From contig NW_020654422.1 in the NCBI RefSeq assembly GCF_003589595.1, positions 5,257,649-5,321,648 on the forward strand: 64,000 bases of DNA, written 5' to 3'. The notes beneath the pieces are model-generated. The model did not search any database. It worked only from the letters and a program-made list of their open reading frames with translations, and was not told the origin of the DNA. The stretch's first letter is position 1; every line of letters begins with the position of its first letter. The position numbers were made by a program, and so were the translations under genes. Source of the DNA: Hyposmocoma kahamanoa (taxonomy: Eukaryota > Arthropoda > Insecta > Lepidoptera > Cosmopterigidae). Of this stretch, positions 57,403 to 64,000 are shown piece after piece.

Positions 57403-58260
57403 TTATATAATTCACAGGAAAAAGACGGCGGTGTATGTAGAATTACTAATCAATAGATAAAAATTGATAAATAAATGCAAATATACATATACTTATAAAT
57501 AAATAATAAAACCAATACATATATATGAATATCGTAAACTACTATATATTCTTATACCTATTAATATAAAATTTCTAAAACTTAATTTCAAAACATAAAA
57601 ATACCTAAGCAGTCCAAGTCACACTAAATTAAGGTAGTGTTCTTTTACTATATTTTTGAATATATTCAATGATTTCGCTTGTTAAAAAAATAAAAAGGGT
57701 AAAGCGTTCCACAAACGAATAGCCTGAACAGTAAAGGACTTGTCGTAATACTGGGAGGTATGCAATGGCATCTTAAGTTGGAGAGTTGAAGAAGAGCGCA
57801 GAAGTCGGGGGTTGGATTGATGGGCGAATTCAAATCGCTCCTTAAGATAAGGTGGTGTGTGAGGAATGAATAAGATGCCATAAAGAAGATTACCACATGA
57901 ACCACATACACATCTAACTTAGTTCAACGTCACATTATTCGAGACATTATTATTATTGCTACTAGCGCAATAACTACGGACCGAATACGTGATAATGGTT
58001 TAGTATCTGGCGACTACGGCGCTACAACTTACAAAAACGGTGCCACAGAGACCAATTTTAGCCTTATTTGAAAACTATATTTTCTTCTTTATGTCTTATG
58101 AACATAGACACATCATTTTAAACACACATTCCAATTGTAGCAAATAGAAATATATTTGTGACGCCTACGTTACTTTGTACAGGGAGAGCGTAAAAAAATA
58201 ACGGTTAGTTAGCATAAATAAATGGTTAGTTAGCATGCTTGTACGATACGTCCGCTTACA

Positions 58261-58310
58261 CCAATAGCTAGGTGTCGTAATGAGCCGTCATTACGACACC
58301 TAGCTATTGG
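58261..58310. repeat. Perfect hairpin, 23-bp arms, 4-nt loop
   Basis: CCAATAGCTAGGTGTCGTAA with TGA completes the arm, loop GCCG, then its exact complement. It lies 50 bp before pseudo-exon 7. Confidence 0.9.
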
Positions 58311-58359
58311 CTGGGCCGCAGCGTACCTTTATTTTCTATACACCACATTTTTTTTTCAG

Positions 58360-58527
58360 ATGATGTACTGGCCAGATCTACCTGCGATTACGTTAGGCGT
58401 GTGAGCCCTGATAGCAAGACTAGTGACCTTTTTCGTAATCGACGCAGCAGATGGTCCTCTTCCAGATACAGTTAAAGAAACCGAATTGGTTGGGATGACT
58501 CCTGTTATATCCATAGAACTACAATAA
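58360..58527 (+). pseudogene. Pseudo-exon 7 of transporter copy
   Basis: The acceptor ttttttcag is intact. Reads MMYWPDLPAITLGV, then TGA at 58402, then FFVIDAADGPLPDTVKETEL and a short tail to TAA 58525-58527. The LPDTV motif confirms the family. Confidence 0.87.
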
Positions 58528-58616
58528 TAAAATTTAATTAGAATACGAACACTCTAGTACGGTACCTATTATCGTTCGGATACGAGAACACTCAGAGGCT
58601 CCATGTATTGTCCTCA

Positions 58617-59185
58617 CATAATCTCAGTACAGAGTACTAAAAACACCAACCTCAAAAGTACGTGGAATTACATATAATTACCAAGTTTTATTAAAATCGG
58701 TTACCGGAAAATGAGCAAACCCGGATTCATCCCCTAGTTCGCCACTATACGGGACTTGACACAGGAGATAATAAAAATCGGTTCTCAGTACTCAAAGTAT
58801 ATTGAGAGAGAAAAACCCCTTGAATTGGAGAATATTTGCTATTCTCCAATTCAAGGTGTTTTTCTCTCAACCATCAAAAATCAACCATTAAAATAATTGC
58901 TCCTTATAATAAAATTTAGGCGCTATTTATAAAAATGAATATTCATGCGTGAACAGCCACCCTTAGGATGGATGATTTTCTTCAAAGTTAAATGGGACCA
59001 CTTTGGAGGTACCCTGGATTTAACGCGCAACGTACATACAAACAGAAAAAGTGAAAAAAAAACGTACTGTCGGCATTTGGGGACCGATTTTCATGATTCT
59101 TTTTTTGTTGGAACGAGGGTACCTCAGTAGTGGTTCCATTTAAATTTGAAGAAAATATTCTACCTCACAGGATGGCAAACTAGGA
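58617..59185. repeat. Family-X repeats (direct then inverted) after the pseudogene
   Basis: 58617-59030 matches 45376-45760 closely. 59070-59165 is an inverted partial copy (gattttcatgattctttttt on this strand). A near-perfect hairpin lies at 58802-58870. Confidence 0.6.
58802..58870. repeat. Near-perfect hairpin, 30-32-bp arms, 7-nt loop
   Basis: Arms 58802-58833 and 58841-58870 differ by one 2-nt gap and one mismatch; the loop is ATTTGCT. The related repeat at 45.55 kb lacks the second arm. Confidence 0.88.
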
Positions 59186-59912
59186 GATGAATTTGGACGC
59201 TTCAGACGCTAACTAACCACTTCTACTGTATTTATCGTTCTATGATGCCAACTTCTTGAGCTGTCCGCCATTTTCGGTTTATATGGTATAGTTGTGTCAT
59301 TCTTTCGCGCAAATTCTCTAAAATCGTAGACAAATGCCTTATTGTGCTGTTTTGGAGTGCAAAAATGACAACTGCACCAAAAATATTACCCGTAGCAGTA
59401 TTGGTAATCGGTAAGTCTTCTTTTGATAAATTTTCTGATTATCTATTACTTCAGATGTTACTAGTTGGTAGTCCAGCTACTGTCCACAAGAGGGCAGCAT
59501 GTTGAATTAAATTTCAGTATAAAATCAAAACGTGATAACTTGCAATAAAGATATTGACTGAACTTTCAACGATATAGCGACTGGGTAAAGCTAATTATAT
59601 TAACTATCCAGAATTTTGTTACATCTTTTTGAATTAGAAACTATGAATAATCATTATCAAGATTTCATAGTGTTAATCATTTTGCTTGTGTGCGTTTTGG
59701 CGACATTGGTTCCGATACTAATCGAGGCTTATGGCACTTCCATTGTTTTTTTCTTAAACTACGATAATAATCAATACAAGTACTAATTAAATTCGTTACG
59801 CTAACAATGGGCAGCTGCCAACTTAGGTACATATTATGAAAACAGATATTAAATTCAAAACAGTAATCACAAACCTACACATCACCAACTTTTGGCTCTA
59901 TACGTAAGGTGG

Positions 59913-60803
59913 TGTTCCCACTATGTCGTGACGACAAATAGTCGTGCAGTTTACAGTGTCTTGGCTTGTATATTTAAATGAAGTTGTTCACATATAGAAC
60001 AACACGATTAACTGACATTCACGAATTTTTTTTTGTCGTGATGACGACAGACTGTCGTGGTAATGGGAAGAGTTAGAACGACAGTCGTCTGACGATAAAT
60101 AAAACATCACGATAAAAACGTGACGACAGATAGTCGCAGCTACTATTTTCGTCACGATTTATTTATCGTTGCCTGCGTACCCCGCGCCCTCGGCTCGCTT
60201 TGCACTAGCGTTGGGTCATAGCCAGAGACACAGGGTTTAAATCGGGTTAAAACCCATTAATGCCCGAAATAGAAGTCAAAAACTATTTACGAGTAAATAT
60301 TTATTATAATTATTAATACAAAGATCGAACACTCAGAAAATATTCCTTCGATCCGGCCGGATTCGTACCGACGGCATACCGTGGCAGACGCTATACCAAC
60401 TAAGACACGGTACGGACTAAATATTTGCTGTGAATTGAGTTCAAATTTAATTATACATATTATTACAAAGTATTCAATTCTCAAATAGTCCTAAAATTTT
60501 CTCTCATCACGTTTCAGATCATCTATGTACTAACGTTTGACATAATCCTAATGGAAATCTTTTTAATAACATTGGATGTACCCTAAACTTTCTTTTCTTC
60601 GTTTGTTTCCTCTTCCGCCTTTTAAAAAAGTAATACATTATTATAATTTCGTCTTCATCCATTTCACACTAGATCGAAAACGCATTACTGGCTTCCAAAA
60701 GAACATAGAAGCAACTGCAATGCATCAAACGATTTTGTCGTGCAAACGACAAGGCGGCTGCCGTGAAACGATAAATTGTCGTCACGATCTAGTGGGAACA
60801 GCT
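59913..60803. mobile_element. Candidate inverted-repeat element rich in GTCGT motifs
   Basis: The ends are TGTTCCCACTATGTCGTGAC and, inverted, TGTTCCCACTAGATCGTGAC. Between them lie many GTCGT/ACGAC and CGATAAAT words (60060-60170, 60735-60790) and an inserted SINE-B copy (60298-60425). No transposase frame and no clear target duplication. It could be two adjacent copies of a smaller element. Confidence 0.5.
60298..60425 (-). mobile_element. SINE-B copy inside the GTCGT-rich element
   Basis: Has attattaatacaaagatcga, ggccggattcgtaccgacgg and taccaactaagacacggtac; truncated at the head side. Confidence 0.62.
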
Positions 60804-60904
60804 AGACACGTCAGTCGTTCAACGATAAATTAATCGTCCACGACACACGACACGTCCACCGACGCGACAATTGTCTGTCTTTCACGACCAAAAAAAAACA
60901 ACGC

Positions 60905-61062
60905 TAACGCGCGTTCGTGAAACGCGTGATTGTATCGCTACACTTGCGAATTGCGATTTATAGGCGATTGCATCGATGCAAACGCGCGACTGCTTCGATA
61001 CAAACGCGTGATTGCACCGATGCAATCGCCTTGTGTAACCGCCATGTGTAACCGCTCTTAAT
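60905..61062. repeat. Second copy of the GCATCG-rich repeat
   Basis: Shares cgatgcaaacgcgcgactgc and atgtgtaaccgctctta with the 10-kb copy, plus gcgattgcatcgatgca and its inverse, ccgatgcaatcgcc. It is next to the GTCGT-rich element. Confidence 0.55.
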
Positions 61063-62777
61063 AACACAGTAATTATAGACCATAAAAGATACAACCAAAC
61101 ATTTTACACGTGAGCACTTCGCAACTATCGGAGTTTAATCGTAACGAGCAAACGCCTGTCTGCATAAAGCGAGCAATTTTCAATTTGTATCATCCAAGTT
61201 CGATTGCTCGTTTAATAATCTGTTCGTTCTGCGCACATTGTAGTAATTGCCGCTGTGGCGTGAATCCTTGCCCTGTGATTGCAGCGCAGTTATATCCGAC
61301 GAGGTTCGAGTACAGAGTGCCGAACGCCCGCGCGTGTTCTAGCAATTTTCAATTTGGCTCGGCGCGCCACCTGCGGACTTGCAATATTAATCCGGGACCG
61401 CATGCGATTCGAATAGTACACTAGAAACGTTCCTTTTATGAATAAAACTTTCCAAATTAAATACCAATCTAATAGCGATTAAAAACCATCTGTGTAGGTA
61501 ATAACCTGTTTGGACATCACAAAACATTGTTATTCAGTTATACCGAAAACCGTCACTAACAATTAGAATTTGCAAATGTTGCTATTTGAGTTCCAGCACT
61601 CGCTGTCATTGGAATATTTGTAGGAATAGAATATCTACGAATATATATAGTATTTAGCTCACGTAAACAATTTAGCGAACGTCACATTTCCTGCTAGTTT
61701 CTGGTTAAAATTCGGAAGTCACGGATAAACCTGCAATAGATGCATCTAGTGGTCGTATGAAGAATTCGCATCGCGTACCGGCGCAAATAGCTGCGGCAAA
61801 TGTAACAACAGTTTTTAACTGCAACCGATCTGTAACTTCCGCCAGACTTGTCCGGCACTTTGATTGCGATTCGCAACAAAACTAACTTATTTGTACCTTT
61901 ATTGAACTGTTGTGCATTTTGTGTAACGAAACAATATACAACTTAATTGATATTTTTTTATCACAAAATGGAACCTGTGGCAACAAGCAATTACGAAAAA
62001 TCTAATCCCGACTTACGTCTTTGAGAACAGACAATAACTAGCATATAAATAACTAGGCTAATATTAAACATTTGTTTTTTTTATTTATTTATGTTCTGGA
62101 GGTCTACTCTCTTTCTTGAAAACGAAATTTCGTTAACGAACGAAATTTAAACGAAGTTTCGTCAATAACTTTAATTCTTTTTCGGTCGGATCATTTACAA
62201 TTTTCGTGAACGACTAGAATGAATATTGTGTAGGTCTTTTTTGATGTCAACTACGATAAATTACGGTTTTTACTTTAACTTAAAATTAAAACAATTTTTT
62301 TGCTTTATTTTTAAATTTTACATTTAATACGTGGTTCATTAAGCATTTATTGTAATTCATTCATGCAGAAAATATAAAGAAGCAAATAAGAATATATTTT
62401 TGCCGTAATTAGCCGAGACGCTATAAAATACTCATTGTTATCCGATTTATTTGAAGAGTACCATTTCATGCAAATTATAGGTGGCAAAAGTATAACAACC
62501 AAAAATTTCCGTATATTAGAAGCTATATAAATTTGTTTTCTTTGTAAACTTATCGTACATAATATTTACAAATAAATATGAAAATGAAGGCATTTGAAGC
62601 TCTTGGCGAGATTCCTCGTAATCATTATCTCCTAAAAAAAAGCAAATATATAATGCAGTAAACTTATTTTATTTAGCACTTGCACAATCTTTATTTCCTT
62701 GGGTAGAACTATAATTTGTACATATTTTCCGAAATTTGCACTAACACTCTTGTTTTTCGGCCAACATACAGAGCGTG
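61063..62777. other. No gene identified
   Basis: A 104-codon frame at 61110-61424 is Cys- and Arg-rich (CSNCRCGVNPCPV) in a CG-rich block. I do not recognise it, and it looks more like non-coding GC-rich DNA than a protein. The remainder is AT-rich. Confidence 0.4.
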
Positions 62778-63063
62778 AGCTGAAGAAGCAGCTAATTCAG
62801 AGGCAACCTTCTTCAGTTGTCGAAACTAAAAATCCTACCTTTTGATTTTCTTAAATGTGAATTTTGTTAAAAATTTGATTGAAATACCTGCAACAATGCT
62901 TTCGTTGATCGAGGCTCTGCCTGTAGAACGTACAGAGCGTAGGAAAAACGGTCGTCACTGCTTTCGCGCTAGTGCAACCAACTACGTATAAATGTATATA
63001 AATCGAGTTGGGAGAAAATTAACTCCAAGCTGAAGAAGCAGCTAATTCAGAGGCAACCTTCTT
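62778..63063. repeat. Direct 36-bp repeats 250 bp apart
   Basis: 62778-62813 and 63028-63063 are identical (agctgaagaagcagctaatt then cagaggcaaccttctt). The right copy is part of the LINE coding sequence; the left is followed by unrelated DNA. Confidence 0.85.
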
Positions 63064-63363
63064 AAGGCACATATCCAGCTCTCCAAGAGAAAGTTCAATT
63101 TTGAGAAGGGAGTTAATAGAACTCAAAATAGGTGTCGCGTACAGTACGGAAACAGGCATTAGAGTACACAAAAACTCTTCTTTCTTCGCCTACGCGTAAA
63201 CGCCTACCAGTAAAACCCTTCATCCATCTCATACGATTTAACATGGTAGATGCAGAAGTGGTATGATCTATACTGTGACAGAAATCCTGCCAACACTGAG
63301 ATTTAGCTTTGCGAATAAGGCGTTTCGCCTCTGTAATCCACAGCTGCAACATTTCAAAATTAT

Positions 63364-63381
63364 CAGGTGTAGGATTTCACC
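63364..63381. repeat. Left target-site duplication of the retroposed insert
   Basis: 18 bp, identical to 63661-63678. Confidence 0.85.
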
Positions 63382-63660
63382 TTTTTTTTTTTTTTTTTTT
63401 TTTATCTCTGGGAAACGCGTTACGCGTACCGCTCGGCTCGGGGGGAGCTGCGAGCGGTTATGTATGACTCCCGGGCTCTAGCCCGGTATACACACTAAAA
63501 CCCAGCGGTTAACCCCCACCGCAATAGCGAGGCGCCCCTGGATCCGCTTACGCATACTACAGGAACGCCTCGACGGATGGTCCGCGTGAGCTTCAGAGAG
63601 TGCCCCGGGTCAACACAAAGGCACTCTCGCACTTGTGAGCACAGACTTGGAGATAGGGTC
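63382..63660 (-). mobile_element. Retroposed insert with poly(A) and 18-bp target duplication
   Basis: A GC-rich 279-bp block with a run of about 23 T at its left end (a poly(A) tail on the minus strand). It is flanked by identical CAGGTGTAGGATTTCACC copies at 63364-63381 and 63661-63678. It sits within the LINE linker, whose reading continues on both sides. The body does not resemble a tRNA or a known gene by eye. It could be a SINE or the 3' end of a LINE. Confidence 0.85.
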
Positions 63661-63678
63661 CAGGTGTAGGATTTCACC
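63661..63678. repeat. Right target-site duplication of the retroposed insert
   Basis: 18 bp, identical to 63364-63381. Confidence 0.85.
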
Positions 63679-64000
63679 TGAACTGACTAAGCGCAAGTTG
63701 CCTTTCTGCAACCGCCTTAGATAGCAAAGGACTCCAATAACTTTTTAGTTTGACATACCGACTAGGATCTGTACATATTTTAACTAAAGGAATATTTTTA
63801 TCCATTGCCCTTTGCATTAAGGCTAAAAAATATCATACATTGCCTGAACATTTTCACCTAAGAGAGACGTTTCATTATACAAGTGTTCCTCAAAAAATGT
63901 ACGAAAACTTGACCAGTCGCCTCTTTGAAATTTAGCTTATTACTAAAATGACGTTTAGCGAGATAATTTAAAATAATTTTAATAATGAGGTGATCACTAC

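Larger units (their letters stand above)
51081..58527 (+). pseudogene. Decayed tandem copy of the SLC22-type transporter
   Basis: Six of the seven exons of the upstream transporter are recognisable in the same order and strand: exon 1 at 51081-51212, exon 3 at 52739-52839, exon 4 at 53215-53368, exon 5 in pieces at 54188-54388 and 54614-54800, exon 6 partly at 55780-55893, and exon 7 at 58360-58527. Exon 2 was not found. Lesions: no in-frame start Met; exon 1 donor replaced by TAA; TGA at 52751 in exon 3; TAG at 53297 in exon 4; a frameshift plus MITE in exon 5, with its 3' half missing; a repeat replacing the 5' half of exon 6 plus an in-frame TAA; TGA at 58402 in exon 7. Divergence from the intact copy is high by eye, so the duplication is old. 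Transcription is unknown. Confidence 0.85.
63105..64000 (-). mobile_element. Non-LTR retrotransposon fragment running off the right edge
   Basis: On the minus strand the endonuclease-to-RT linker is visible: PSRYVKLKSYWSP, KAVAERQLALSQFR, then NFEMLQLWITEAKRLIRKAK and SQCWQDFCHSIDHTTSAS. Downstream, about 63020-63110 reads SLGELDMCLKKVAS like the first RT motif, then the element is truncated. The 5' part lies beyond the window. It is interrupted by a retroposed insert at 63382-63660. Confidence 0.72.

Noticed and set aside
60298..60425. Possible tRNA gene on the minus strand
   Set aside because: Same reasoning; it belongs to SINE-B.
61110..61424. 104-codon Cys-rich frame
   Set aside because: No recognisable family and no splice context; listed only as uncharacterised sequence.
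1..64000. CRISPR arrays, bacterial operons, endogenous viral genes
   Set aside because: No regularly spaced direct repeats, ribosome-binding-site-led gene clusters or viral protein motifs were seen.

Overview
The window looks like insect nuclear DNA, most likely from a butterfly or moth (Lepidoptera). It is AT-rich and has long introns with GT-AG splice sites. Mobile elements fill almost every gap: several non-LTR retrotransposons, three tRNA-derived SINE-like families, a cecropia-type mariner, a hAT element and many MITE-like inverted-repeat elements. There is no bacterial operon structure, and no rRNA, CRISPR array or virus was seen. The Lepidoptera assignment is an inference from repeat families that resemble those of moths and butterflies; no search was run.

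Only one host gene is intact. A seven-exon transporter of the SLC22 / organic-cation-transporter type (major facilitator superfamily) runs on the + strand from 21269 to 45378. The exons, assembled by hand, have compatible phases and give one uninterrupted 497-residue protein. A second copy in the same orientation lies at about 51081-58527. Six of its seven exons can be recognised in the same order. It carries in-frame stops, a lost start and lost donors, a frameshift, a MITE, a SINE and another repeat, so it is a pseudogene from an old tandem duplication.

Layout. 0-6.7 kb: repeats, MITEs, a 105-bp tandem duplication and LINE tails. 6.7-9.8 kb: a decayed minus-strand LINE with an RNase H domain and a deleted RT core. 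10.6-13.4 kb: a 5'-truncated LINE with an open 845-codon EN/RT frame, inserted into an older repeat. 13.9-17.4 kb: a fossil mariner with a nested MITE, a SINE, and another decayed LINE. 18-21 kb: repeats. 21.3-45.4 kb: the transporter gene, with a 2.75-kb hAT element (8-bp target-site duplication) in intron 1. 46.5-47.8 kb: a mariner with an intact 346-codon transposase and matching terminal repeats. 47.8-48.6 kb: a probable LINE ORF1 remnant. 51-58.5 kb: the transporter pseudogene. 58.6-64 kb: repeats, an inverted-repeat element rich in GTCGT motifs, and a minus-strand LINE running off the right edge that itself contains a retroposed insert with an 18-bp target-site duplication.

No wholly new system was found. 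The most unusual signals are several near-perfect hairpins with very short loops, a repeat lying just downstream of both transporter copies that is more alike than the copies themselves, and an apparently coding-competent mariner.
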